This document shows, in pieces, positions 52,248 through 61,367 of a DNA stretch of 64,000 nt. The notes beneath the pieces are model-generated. The model saw only the letters and a program-made list of their open reading frames with translations. It did not search any database and was not told the DNA's origin. The translations under genes and the position numbers were made by a program. This DNA comes from Streptomyces sp. NBC_01264 (lineage in GTDB: Bacteria > Actinomycetota > Actinomycetes > Streptomycetales > Streptomycetaceae), in assembly GCF_026340675.1 (NCBI RefSeq), contig NZ_JAPEOX010000001.1:6947398-7011397 (forward strand), given 5' to 3'. Every line of letters starts with the position of its first letter. The stretch's first letter is position 1.

Positions 52248-55200
52248 ATGCCCGCCCCCCTCCACCCCGCGTCCCCGCTCCCCCCGACAGGCTCGGGCCC
52301 CCCGCTCCGCCCACCCACCCCGGCCCCCACCCACCCCTCGGCCACGGAGCCCCGGACCCTTCCCGCGCCCCCACCGTCGGCAGCACAGGACGCCACCTCG
52401 TCCCCGCAGCCGGCCCCGCGGTCCGCTACGTCGGGCCCCTCCTCCAGCCCGGCCACCCTGGCGGTGCCGCCGTCCGCAGCATCGGGCGCCACCTCGGCCC
52501 CGCCGTTCCTGGCGTCGGGCCCCAGCTTCCCGTCGGCTGCTCCCACGGCGGGGCCGTCCGTGGGGTTGGGCGCCACCCTCCCCTCGGCCGTTCCTACCGA
52601 GTCCCCGGCTCCTCTCGCGATGGCGCCGTCCACAGCGGTGGGCGCCTCCTTCACCCCGGCCACTTCGGCGCCACAGCCGTCCGCGGTGTCGGGTACCCCC
52701 TCGTCGGCGCATCCCACGGTGGGGCCGTTCGCGGCGTTGGGCGTCGCCCGCCCCTCGGCCGTTCCCACGGAGTCCCCGGCCGCCGCGGTCACGCCGTCCT
52801 CGGCGTCGGGCGCCACCTTCACCCCGGCCACCCTGACGGCACAGCCTGCCTCTGCGGCGGGTCCCGTCTTGCCCTCGGACGGTCCTACGGAGTCTTCGGC
52901 CGCTCCCGCGGTGGTGCCATCTGCGGGGTTCGGTGCCACCTCCCCCTCGGCCACCGTGGCGGCACTGCCGTCCGTGGCGCCGGGTACCCCCTCCTCGGCC
53001 GCTCCCCCAGCGGCGCTGTCCGTGGCGGTGGGTGTCACCTCCACCTCGGCCGCTCCCACGGAGCCCCAGGCCCCCTCCACGGCGCCGCCGCTCACCCCCT
53101 CGGGCCCCGCCCTCGGGGCGCCCGTTTCCGCGCAGCCACCTGCCAACCCCCCGCAGCCGCAGCAGACTTTGACCGCTGTCACCCCATCTCCGCCGACTCC
53201 GGCTCCGCTGGGATCTGTACGACCTCAGGCCGCCGCCACCCCGCTCACCACGGCGCCGGGGTCATCACAGCCTCCGACCGCGTCCGACCCAGCGCCCACG
53301 CGCGCCACCCCGCTGCGGTCCCCCTCTGCTCCGGCCGAGCCCGCGCCGCCGATGCCGACGCACGCTGAGCCACTGCCGTCACCGCACTCCCCACTTGCCC
53401 CTGTCCTCCCGGCCGCTTCTTCGCCGCCCACGTCCGTGGCTGCCGAACCGCAACGGCTGCCGCTCGCTCCGGCTGAGCCCGCGCCGCTGACGCCGATGCC
53501 CGCTGGGCCAGCGCTGTCGCCGGACTCGGCACCGACCCCCGCCCACGCGCTGACGGGTTCTACGGATCCGTTGGGTTCGCCGCTCCCCCCGACTGCACCT
53601 GTGCCACTCGCCTCCGAGCCTGATGAGGCCGCCCTGCCGCCGGCACCGGCTGATCCGGTGCTGTCGCGCCATTCCGCGCCGACCGCGCCCGCCGCCCCTC
53701 CGCCATCAGCGCCCGCTGATCGGCTGGGTTCGCCGCTCCCGTCGGCCGCAGCCATGGCGCCTTCAGCACCTGGCGATGCGCCACGGTCCTTGCCCGCTCC
53801 AGCCGAGTCCGTCCTCCCATCGCCGATGCCGTCCGCGCCCGCCACCGGGCTACCGCTGTCGGCGCATGTCGATCCGCTACGGTCCCTCCTCGCTGCGGCC
53901 ACGCCGCAGCCGGTGCCCGCCGCTACAACGCCGATGTCGGCACCAACCCTGGAGACGCCACCGAGGGGTGGGATCGATCCGGTCCCTCCGAACGCCCAGG
54001 GCTCTCCCGCTGCCCGCGGCTACGGACACACGCCGACGACGCCCCTCCCCGGCAACTCTTCACCGCAGCCTGCTCAGGGGGAGTCCAGACTCCCCTCAAC
54101 GGCGTCAGCCCCTCATCCCGACATCCTGCCCATGGCCGCGCCGGCTTCGGCTGCCGCACCCGGGCACCAGCCCTCGCACTTTCCGAACGCAGGCCTCCCA
54201 CAGCACCCCGGCTCCACCCCCGAGGCCCAACGAACTACTTCGAGCGCGCCGACACCTCCCCCCGCCGACCCAGCCGGGCCCAACCCGCCATGGACCCCGA
54301 CCATCGAATCCACGCCCACCCCAGCCGGGGGAGCCGGGCCCGTGTCACGGTCGCCCTCGACCTCCGGAGCGGACCCCATGTCGCCGCCCACCTCAGCCGG
54401 CGGAGCCGGGCCTGTGCCGCCGTCGCACCCGACCTCCGGAGCGGAGCCCACGTCGCCGTCGGCCCCAGCCTGGGGGGCCGGGCCCGTGCTGCTGTCGCCC
54501 CCGACCTCCGGAGCGGACCCCATGCCGACGCCCACCCCAGCCGGGGGAGCCGAGCCCATGTCGCCGTCACCTTCGACCTCTGGAGCCGCGCCCATGTCGC
54601 TGGCCGAACCGGCCCCAAGCGCCGGGCCAATGTTCTTGTCGCCCCCGGCCCCGGAAGGGGAGCCCATGTCGCCGTCACCCTCGACTTCCGGAGCCGCGCC
54701 CATGTCATTGGACGACCTAGCCCCAGGTGCCGGGCCCCCGTTGCTGTCGGCATCGCCCCCGGGAGTCGCGGCTCCGCCGTTGTCGGTCTCGGCTTCCGGT
54801 GCCGGGCCCGTGCTGCCGTCGCTCTCGGCTCCCGAACTCGCGCCCATGCCGCCGTCAGCCGCCGCGTGGGGAGATGCGCCCCCGTTGCCGGCCGACGCGA
54901 CCCCAGGTGCCGCGCCCACACCGCTGGCCGCGCCGCCCCCGGGAGTCGCGCCTCCGCCGCTCTCGGCCTCGCCTTCCGGAGCCGCGCCCATGTCGTTGGC
55001 CGACGTAACTCCAGGTGCCGGGCCCATGGCGCTGTCGGCCCCGCCCCCGGGAGTCGCACCCATGTCGTTGACTGCCCCGGCCTCAGGTGCCGTATCTGCG
55101 CCGCCGTCGGCCGAGGGCCTGGGAGAGGGGCCCATGGTGCCGTCAGCTGCTGCCGGGGGAGCCGCGGCTACCCCGCCCTCGTCCCCGCCCTCGGCCCCGG

Positions 55201-58200
55201 CCTCGGGGGGCGGGTCCATGTCGCCCTCGGGCCCGGCGCCTGCGCCAGATGCCGGGTTGACGCCGCCTCTGGATGGCGGCCCCTCACCGTTCCTGGGGGC
55301 CTCCACCGAGTACCTGCGGGCCCGGCCTCCGAGGCCCGCCGGTACCGAGTCCGCAGCGCCCGGTTCGCGCACGGCCCCGGCCGTTACGGGGGTCCCGGAG
55401 GGGGTGTCTCCGGTCAGCGACACCTCGGCCGAAGCAGCTGCTCCGGCGCCGCCGCCGGGACCGTGCCCGGCCCAGCCTTCGGAGCCCGCCGGTGCCGAGC
55501 CTGCGGCTTCCGGTCCGCGGACCGTCCTGGCCGTCCCCGGGGTTTCGGAGGGGGCGTCCGCCGGTAGCGTCGGCTCGGCCGGAACTGCTGCTTCGGCGCA
55601 GCCCGCGCCCTTGCCTTCCCCGGGTGGCAGGCCGGCCCCGTCACCCTCCGGTGCTACGGCCCTCCCCGAGGGCAGCGAGACTCCGCCCGCCACCCCCGCA
55701 TGGCAGCCGCCACCCGCACCGGCGGAACGTTCCCCCCGGCCCGCCGCCGAAGCTCCTGTGCCCGGCGGGTCGACACCTCCTCCCACAGCTTGGCCGCCGC
55801 TGCTCGCTCCGGAGGGCGGATATCCCCGGCCCGCCGCCGAAGCGCCCGTGCCCGACGGGGCGTTCACTCCCCCCACGGCTTGGCCGCCGCTGCTCGCGCC
55901 GGTGGACGGATATCCCCTGCGCGCGGCCGAAGAGCCCTTGCCCGGCGGGTTGTTGCCTCCCTCCACGGCGTTGCCGCCGCTGCTCGCGCCGGAGGGTGGG
56001 TCCCTCCGGCCCACCCTCGATGTGGCCATGCCGGGCGGATCTACTCCTGCTCCTGCCACCACCGCATGGCCGCCGCTGCTCGCCCCAGCGGACGGTTCCC
56101 GTCAGGCCGCCGCCGATTTGCCCGTCGCCACCGTGTGGCCGCCGTTGGCCGGTGCCTTGGCGCAGCACGGGGCACCGGCTCTCGGCGACGCCATGGGCAG
56201 GGCGTCTTCGGCCGTGGCTTCCCGGTCGGCCACCGATGCCGCGGCCGACACCGGCCGGCCCGCCGAGGGCTCCGCGGACGCTCTCGCGGGGTGCCGCGGG
56301 GCGGAGGTTCGGGGGGCTGCTTCCGGTCCCGGCTCGTCGGCCGCCGACCCGGGGTCGCCGGGCGAGGGACGTTCGGACGAGCCGGTCGGGGGAGGGCAGG
56401 GCAAGGCCTCGTTCCAGGGGCCTTCCGTGGCGGCCCCCTCGGTATCCGGTTCCACCGGCACGCCCACGGCCGCGGCGGACCCGGGCTCCCCACGGCACGG
56501 CGCAGCCGGGCCCGGGGAGCGGGCCGGAGCGGCCGCGGCGCCGGGCGACGGCTTCGGCGGGCCTGCCGGTACGTTCCCGGGCATGCCGGCCGCGGGCATG
56601 CCCTGGCCGCCGGCCGAGCCGCAGGCACCCGCCGCGGTGCCACGGCAGAAGGACGGCTCCGTCCGACCCCGCGCGGGAGCGGCCGACCCGCTGGACCACC
56701 CCGACCCCAGGGTCGCCGCCGAGGCCGCCTCGGTGGAGAACCTGCTGCGCTGCTGGGTCCGCGAGACCGGAGTCGAACAGCCCGTCGGTCCCGTCCTGCG
56801 CATCCCCCTTCCGGCATCGGGCGCCGCCCTGCTCGTCGCGGTCCGCTACTGGTCCGCGGCCGGCTGGCACCGCTTCGGCCCGGCCCGCATCGACGGCGTT
56901 CCCGCCGACGCCCCCGCCGTGGACGCGGTCACCCTCGCGGCGCTGATCTCCCGCGAGGGCGAAGGAGCAGGCCACGGAAGCAGCATCCACACAGACGACA
57001 CGGCCCACGTACACGGCGCGGCCCACGTACACGGCGCGGCCCACGTACACGGCGCGGCCCACGTACACGGCGCCCCCGGCGGCGCCGAACTCGTCGGCCG
57101 GGTCGCCGACTCGGTACGCAGGACCACCGAGTTCATCACCGATCGCCGTCAACGCCCGGCCGCGCCCGCCCCCGTCGCCGGGGACCGGTTCCTCACCGCC
57201 GAACAGTCCCTCCTCCTGGGCCACCCGCTGCACCCGACCCCGAAGAGCCGCGAAGGGCTCTCCGAGGCCGAAGTCCGCCGCTACTCACCCGAACTGCACG
57301 GCTCCTTCCCCCTGCACTGGGTGGCGGTCGCACCCGCCGCCCTCGCCACCGACTCCGCCTGGACCGAACGCGGTCGTCCGGTCTCCGCCGCCCGGCTCCT
57401 GGGCCGCCTCGCCCCAGGGCTCCCGGTGCCCGACGGCGCCACCCCCCTTCCCCTTCACCCCTGGCAGGCCCGCGACCTGCTCCAGCGCCCCGCCGCAGCA
57501 GCCCTCGGCGACGCGGGACTCCTGCACGACCTGGGCCCGTACGGCGCCCCCTGGTATCCGACCTCCTCCATCCGCACCGTCCACCAGCCCGGCGCCCCCG
57601 CGATGCTCAAGCTCTCCCTGGGCCTGCGCATCACCAACTCCCTTCGCGAGAACCTCCGCAAGGAACTGCACCGCGGCATCGAGGTGCACCGGCTGCTCCG
57701 CACCGGACTCGCGGAGCGGTGGCAGGCCGCCCACCCCGGCTTCGACATCGTCCGCGATCCCGCGTGGGTCGCCGCCGACGCCCTGGACGGCACCCCCGTC
57801 CCCGGACTCGACGTCCTGCTGCGGCACAACCCCTTCCGACCGGGCGACGACGCCCTCTGTGTCGCGGCGCTCACCGCACCCCGTCCGTGGCCCGGGCGGA
57901 CCACCATGAGCTCCCGGCTCGCCGAGACCGTCTCGCGCCTCGCCACCACCACCGGGCGGACGACCTCCGCCGTCGCCGCCGAGTGGTTCCTGCGCTACCT
58001 CGAACACGTCGTCCTGCCGGTCCTCGCCTTCGACGCGCTCGCCGGGATCGCCCTCGAAGCGCACCAGCAGAACACGCTGGTCCTCCTCGACCCGGCCGGC
58101 TGGCCGGTCGGCGGCCGCTACCGCGACAACCAGGGCTACTACTTCCGCGACTCCCGCCGCGAGGAACTGGAGCGCAGGCTCCCCGGAATCGGCGCCACGA

Positions 58201-58511
58201 GCGACACCTTCGTCTCGGACGCCGTCACCGACGAACGCTTCGCCTACTACCTCGGCATCAACAACGTGTTCGGTCTCATCGGGGCCTTCGGATCCCAGCG
58301 GCTCGCCGACGAGCGCATCCTGCTGGCCGCCTTCCGTCGTTTCCTGGGCAAGACGAGGGGCCTCGGCCCGCTCCCCGAGAGGCTGCTCGACTCGCCCACC
58401 CTGCGCTGCAAGGCGAATCTGCTCACCCGCCTCGGAGGTCTGGACGAGCTGGTCGGCCCCGTCGACACCCAGTCCGTCTACGTCACCATCGCCAACCCCC
58501 TTCACGATTGA
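52248..58511 (+). CDS. IucA/IucC (NIS) siderophore synthetase with giant repeat-rich N-terminal extension
   Basis: As read, a 2,087-aa protein. Residues ~1,485-2,087 are an NIS synthetase that adenylates a carboxylate and couples it to an amine or alcohol: GHPLHPTPKSREGL, LHPWQARDLL, MLKLSLGLRITNSLRENLRK and LEAHQQNTLVLLD. Normal family length is ~600 aa. The first ~1,480 residues are Pro/Ala/Ser-rich low complexity in blocks, including ~22 copies of a 12-residue unit (54309-55100) and ~5 copies of a ~30-residue unit with TAWPPLLAPEGG (55700-56130). The ATG at 52248 has AAGGA 5 nt upstream, 8 bp after the aminotransferase stop. An alternative ATG at 56583 lacks a ribosome binding site but would give a normal-length enzyme. 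Confidence 0.75.
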   Translation: MPAPLHPASPLPPTGSGPPLRPPTPAPTHPSATEPRTLPAPPPSAAQDATSSPQPAPRSATSGPSSSPATLAVPPSAASGATSAPPFLASGPSFPSAAPTAGPSVGLGATLPSAVPTESPAPLAMAPSTAVGASFTPATSAPQPSAVSGTPSSAHPTVGPFAALGVARPSAVPTESPAAAVTPSSASGATFTPATLTAQPASAAGPVLPSDGPTESSAAPAVVPSAGFGATSPSATVAALPSVAPGTPSSAAPPAALSVAVGVTSTSAAPTEPQAPSTAPPLTPSGPALGAPVSAQPPANPPQPQQTLTAVTPSPPTPAPLGSVRPQAAATPLTTAPGSSQPPTASDPAPTRATPLRSPSAPAEPAPPMPTHAEPLPSPHSPLAPVLPAASSPPTSVAAEPQRLPLAPAEPAPLTPMPAGPALSPDSAPTPAHALTGSTDPLGSPLPPTAPVPLASEPDEAALPPAPADPVLSRHSAPTAPAAPPPSAPADRLGSPLPSAAAMAPSAPGDAPRSLPAPAESVLPSPMPSAPATGLPLSAHVDPLRSLLAAATPQPVPAATTPMSAPTLETPPRGGIDPVPPNAQGSPAARGYGHTPTTPLPGNSSPQPAQGESRLPSTASAPHPDILPMAAPASAAAPGHQPSHFPNAGLPQHPGSTPEAQRTTSSAPTPPPADPAGPNPPWTPTIESTPTPAGGAGPVSRSPSTSGADPMSPPTSAGGAGPVPPSHPTSGAEPTSPSAPAWGAGPVLLSPPTSGADPMPTPTPAGGAEPMSPSPSTSGAAPMSLAEPAPSAGPMFLSPPAPEGEPMSPSPSTSGAAPMSLDDLAPGAGPPLLSASPPGVAAPPLSVSASGAGPVLPSLSAPELAPMPPSAAAWGDAPPLPADATPGAAPTPLAAPPPGVAPPPLSASPSGAAPMSLADVTPGAGPMALSAPPPGVAPMSLTAPASGAVSAPPSAEGLGEGPMVPSAAAGGAAATPPSSPPSAPASGGGSMSPSGPAPAPDAGLTPPLDGGPSPFLGASTEYLRARPPRPAGTESAAPGSRTAPAVTGVPEGVSPVSDTSAEAAAPAPPPGPCPAQPSEPAGAEPAASGPRTVLAVPGVSEGASAGSVGSAGTAASAQPAPLPSPGGRPAPSPSGATALPEGSETPPATPAWQPPPAPAERSPRPAAEAPVPGGSTPPPTAWPPLLAPEGGYPRPAAEAPVPDGAFTPPTAWPPLLAPVDGYPLRAAEEPLPGGLLPPSTALPPLLAPEGGSLRPTLDVAMPGGSTPAPATTAWPPLLAPADGSRQAAADLPVATVWPPLAGALAQHGAPALGDAMGRASSAVASRSATDAAADTGRPAEGSADALAGCRGAEVRGAASGPGSSAADPGSPGEGRSDEPVGGGQGKASFQGPSVAAPSVSGSTGTPTAAADPGSPRHGAAGPGERAGAAAAPGDGFGGPAGTFPGMPAAGMPWPPAEPQAPAAVPRQKDGSVRPRAGAADPLDHPDPRVAAEAASVENLLRCWVRETGVEQPVGPVLRIPLPASGAALLVAVRYWSAAGWHRFGPARIDGVPADAPAVDAVTLAALISREGEGAGHGSSIHTDDTAHVHGAAHVHGAAHVHGAAHVHGAPGGAELVGRVADSVRRTTEFITDRRQRPAAPAPVAGDRFLTAEQSLLLGHPLHPTPKSREGLSEAEVRRYSPELHGSFPLHWVAVAPAALATDSAWTERGRPVSAARLLGRLAPGLPVPDGATPLPLHPWQARDLLQRPAAAALGDAGLLHDLGPYGAPWYPTSSIRTVHQPGAPAMLKLSLGLRITNSLRENLRKELHRGIEVHRLLRTGLAERWQAAHPGFDIVRDPAWVAADALDGTPVPGLDVLLRHNPFRPGDDALCVAALTAPRPWPGRTTMSSRLAETVSRLATTTGRTTSAVAAEWFLRYLEHVVLPVLAFDALAGIALEAHQQNTLVLLDPAGWPVGGRYRDNQGYYFRDSRREELERRLPGIGATSDTFVSDAVTDERFAYYLGINNVFGLIGAFGSQRLADERILLAAFRRFLGKTRGLGPLPERLLDSPTLRCKANLLTRLGGLDELVGPVDTQSVYVTIANPLHD
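54309..55100 (+). repeat. 36-bp (12-codon) repeat array in the synthetase extension
   Basis: About 22 degenerate in-frame units of pattern S-P-x-x-S-G-A-x-P-M-S, for example SRSPSTSGADPM, SPPTSAGGAGPV and SPSPSTSGAAPM. Units differ by substitutions but keep the 36-bp length, so the frame is preserved throughout. Confidence 0.8.
57006..57077 (+). repeat. Four 18-bp repeats encoding HVHGAA
   Basis: CACGTACACGGCGCGGCC occurs at 57006, 57024 and 57042; the fourth copy at 57060 ends CCC instead of GCC. They encode three HVHGAA and one HVHGAP, giving eight His residues at about 1,587-1,610 inside the NIS synthetase domain. Confidence 0.95.
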
Positions 58512-58543
58512 CGCGTCAGCACCGATACGGAGAAGAGCCCCCG

Positions 58544-59239
58544 ATGCCCTCCACCGACTTCCACACCGGCGTGCTCCTCACCGATGTGCACCGCACCGTC
58601 GCGACCGATGTGCACCGCACCATCGCGCCGCGTCTCAGCGCGGAGTCACTGCCCCAGCTCGCCGAAGCCGATCTGCTCGACTCCCCGGCGGCCTGGGGTG
58701 GCGTCGCGACGCGGTCCGGTGTCTTCCGCCTCGAACCCGTCCGGCTCGACCGCGACCTGGAGCTGCTCACGACGTGGATGAACGACCCGGAGGTGGACGC
58801 CTATTGGGAACTCGCCGGCCCCGCGGGCGTCACCGCCGCCCACGTATGGGCGCAGGCGGTCGGGGACAGCCTCAGCATCCCGTGTCTCGGCATCCTCGAC
58901 GGCACGCCGATGAGCTACTGGGAGATCTACCGGGCCGACCTGGACCCGCTCTCCGCCCACTACCCGGCGCGTCCCCACGACACGGGTATCCACCTGCTCA
59001 TCGGAGACGGCACGAACCGCGGCCGAGGTCTGGGCACCGCGCTCGTGCGCGCCGTCGCCGACCTGGTGCTCGACAACCGCCCCCGCTGCATGCGCGTCAT
59101 CGCCGAACCGGACATCCGCAACACCCCCTCCGTCTCAGCCTTCCTGAACTCCGGCTTCCGCTGCCCCACCGAGATCGAACTGCCCGGCAAGCGAGCCGCC
59201 CTGATGATCCGCGAGCGGGCGCTGCGCAATCTCCTCTGA
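58544..59239 (+). CDS. GNAT acyltransferase (IucB/AlcB-like, siderophore)
   Basis: Protein of 231 aa. The siderophore-type GNAT core covers ~60-225, with LELLTTWMNDPEVDAYWEL, PMSYWEIYRADLDPLSAHY, GIHLLIGDGTNRGRGLGTAL (acyl-CoA loop) and RVIAEPDIRNTPSVSAFL. This matches N6-hydroxylysine acetyltransferase-like enzymes that acylate hydroxamate or amine groups. Near the N terminus TDVHRTVA/TDVHRTIA is an exact-length 24-bp tandem duplication (58580-58603, 58604-58627). GGAGAAGAG precedes the ATG. It lies 32 bp after the synthetase gene, in the same operon. Confidence 0.88.
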   Translation: MPSTDFHTGVLLTDVHRTVATDVHRTIAPRLSAESLPQLAEADLLDSPAAWGGVATRSGVFRLEPVRLDRDLELLTTWMNDPEVDAYWELAGPAGVTAAHVWAQAVGDSLSIPCLGILDGTPMSYWEIYRADLDPLSAHYPARPHDTGIHLLIGDGTNRGRGLGTALVRAVADLVLDNRPRCMRVIAEPDIRNTPSVSAFLNSGFRCPTEIELPGKRAALMIRERALRNLL

Positions 59240-59375
59240 GCCCTTCCGATCTCCTCTGATCTCCTCCAGGCACCGCCCCGCAGTCCCCGCAGTTCCCGTT
59301 CATCTCGTCAGTTCCCGCACCCATCAATCCTAAAACCCTGCGTCGCGCAGCAAAGTTCCCGACCTGAGGAGTCCC

Positions 59376-61315
59376 GTGCAGAATTTCTCCGCAGCCCCCG
59401 ACTCCCCAGGCCCCCACCTCCCGGACCCCGTGCCCCTGTCGCCCCAGCACCCGTGCACTCCGCCCGAACTGAACCGTCCGACCTGGGACTTCGCAGCCCG
59501 CCGGCTGCTCGCCAAGATGCTCGGCGAGTTCGCGTACGAGGAGATCATCGTCCCGGTCCCCGCCCCGGCCGCCTCCGGCGACGCCTGGACGCTGACCCTC
59601 GACGACGGCAGCAGCCTCGGCTTCCGTGCCCGCCGCCGCGCGTACGGGAGCTGGCACGACCCACCCGACACGATCACCCTCACCCCGCAGCCCGCCTCCT
59701 CCGGATCGCCGATCGCCTCCGGATGGCCGATCGCCACCGGAACGCCGACGGCCTCCGGAGCGCCCGCCCCCTCCACCCCGCCGACCGCCTTCGGGGACCC
59801 GTACGCCTTCCTCATCCGCGCCCGCACCCTCCTCGGCCTCGACGGCGCCACCCTCGGCCACCTCGTCCGCGAGCTCAGTGCCACGCTCGCGGCCGACGCC
59901 CGCATCGATCACACCGCGCTCACCGCGGACGTCCTCGCCGACCTCGGCTACGCGGCCCTCGAAGGTCACCAGACGGGCCATCCCTGGCTCGTCCTCAACA
60001 AGGGGCGGATCGGACTCTCCGCCTCCGACACCGCCGCCTGGGCGCCCGAGGCCCGCACCGCCCAGCGCCTGCCCTGGCTCGCCGCCCACACCTCCCTCGC
60101 GCACTACCGCGGCACCGCCGGCCTGGAGGATCCCCCCGCCTCTACTCCGCCGAGCTCGACCCCGTCACCCGCGCCCTCTTCGACCGGACCCTGCGCGACC
60201 GCGGCCTCGACCCGCTCGGCTACCTCTACCTCCCCGTGCACCCCTGGCAGTGGGACGAGGTCCTCCTGCCCCTCTTCGCCCCGGCCCTCGCCGCCGGCAC
60301 CCTGGTCCCGCTCCCCGCCGACCCCGACCTGCGCCTGCCCCAGCAGTCGATCCGTACCTTCCTCAACCTCACCCGTCCCGACCGTCACAGCGTCAAACTG
60401 CCGCTCTCCGTCCTCAACACCATGGTCTGGCGGGGCCTGCCCTCGGACCTGGCCCTCGCGGCGCCCGCCGTCACCGCCTTGATCCACTCCCTGCGCGACG
60501 GCGACCCCTTCCTCCGCGAGGAATGCGGAGTGGTCCTGCTCGGGGAGGTCGCCACGGTCACGGTCCGCCACCCCGTCTACGACGCGCTCCCCGAAGTCCC
60601 GTACCAGTACAAGGAGCTCCTCGGAGTAATCTGGCGCGAGCCGCTGGCCGGACACCTCGCCCCGGGCGAGCGGGCCCGCACCCTCGCCTCGCTCCTGCAC
60701 ACCGATCCCCGCGGCCGGTCCTTCACCGCCGAGCTCGTCGCCCGGACCGGTCTGACCCCCACGGTCTGGCTCCAGCGCCTCTTCACCGCCCTGCTGCCCC
60801 TGCTGCTCCGCTTCCTCTACCGCTACGGCACCGTGTTCTCCCCGCACGGCGAGAACACCGTCGTGATCTTCGACGAGCACGACGTCCCGGTCCGGCTCGC
60901 GGTCAAGGACTTCGTGGACGACGTCAACATCAGCGCCGAACCGCTTCCCGAGCTGGCGGCCATGCCCGACGAGGTCCGTGCGGTCCTGCTCACCGAGCCC
61001 GCGGACTTCCTGCCCCAGTTCATCCACTCGGGGCTCTTCGTCGGCGTCTTCCGCTACCTCTCCGCGCTCTGCGAGGACCGGCTCGGGGTTCCGGAGGACA
61101 CGTTCTGGTCCCTCGTACGGGCGGAGATCCTGCGCCACCAGGCCCGTTTCCCGGAGCTCAAGGAGCGCTACGCGCTCTTCGACCTGCTCGGTGAACGCAT
61201 CGTGAGGCTCTGCCTGAACAGGAACCGTCTCTACGAGGACGGCTACCGCGACCGGCCCGACCGCCCGCACGCCGTGCGGTACGGCACCGTGCCGAACCCC
61301 CTCCACCGGTCGTGA
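59376..61315 (+). pseudogene. Second IucA/IucC siderophore synthetase, frameshifted at a C6 run
   Basis: GTG at 59376 with GAGGAG 5 nt upstream opens a frame with the NIS N terminus (NRPTWDFAARRLLAKMLGEF, EGHQTGHPWLVLNKGRIGLS) up to a run of six C at 60132-60137. Homology then continues one base out of frame (RLYSAELDPVTRALFDRTL, VHPWQWDEVLLPLFAP, SIRTFLNLTRPDRHSVKLPL, FSPHGENTVVIFDEHDVPVR) to 61315. Restoring one C would give an intact ~646-aa enzyme. Four 18-bp repeats (59700-59771) encode a Ser-Gly-Pro-rich insertion. As read the gene is broken; a sequencing error in the C run would restore it. The product would be the second condensation enzyme of the pathway. Confidence 0.82.
59700..59771 (+). 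repeat. Four 18-bp repeats in the second NIS synthetase gene
   Basis: Units TCCGGATCGCCGATCGCC, TCCGGATGGCCGATCGCC, ACCGGAACGCCGACGGCC and TCCGGAGCGCCCGCCCCC follow head to tail, encoding S/T-G-x-P hexapeptides at about residues 109-132. Confidence 0.9.
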
Positions 61316-61367
61316 CCGCTCGCCGGTGCGGTCACTGTCGGCGGAGCCCCGTAGGGTTGGCACTGCT

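Noticed and set aside
54113..56062. 649-codon minus-strand frame with Gly/Ala repeats opposite the synthetase extension
   Set aside because: Its repeats are only the complement of the plus-strand repeats. Long open frames on both strands are expected in such GC-rich low-complexity DNA. It is the main caution against taking the plus-strand extension as certainly coding.
57006..57077. CRISPR-like array in the synthetase
   Set aside because: Units are contiguous without spacers and encode an in-frame hexapeptide repeat.
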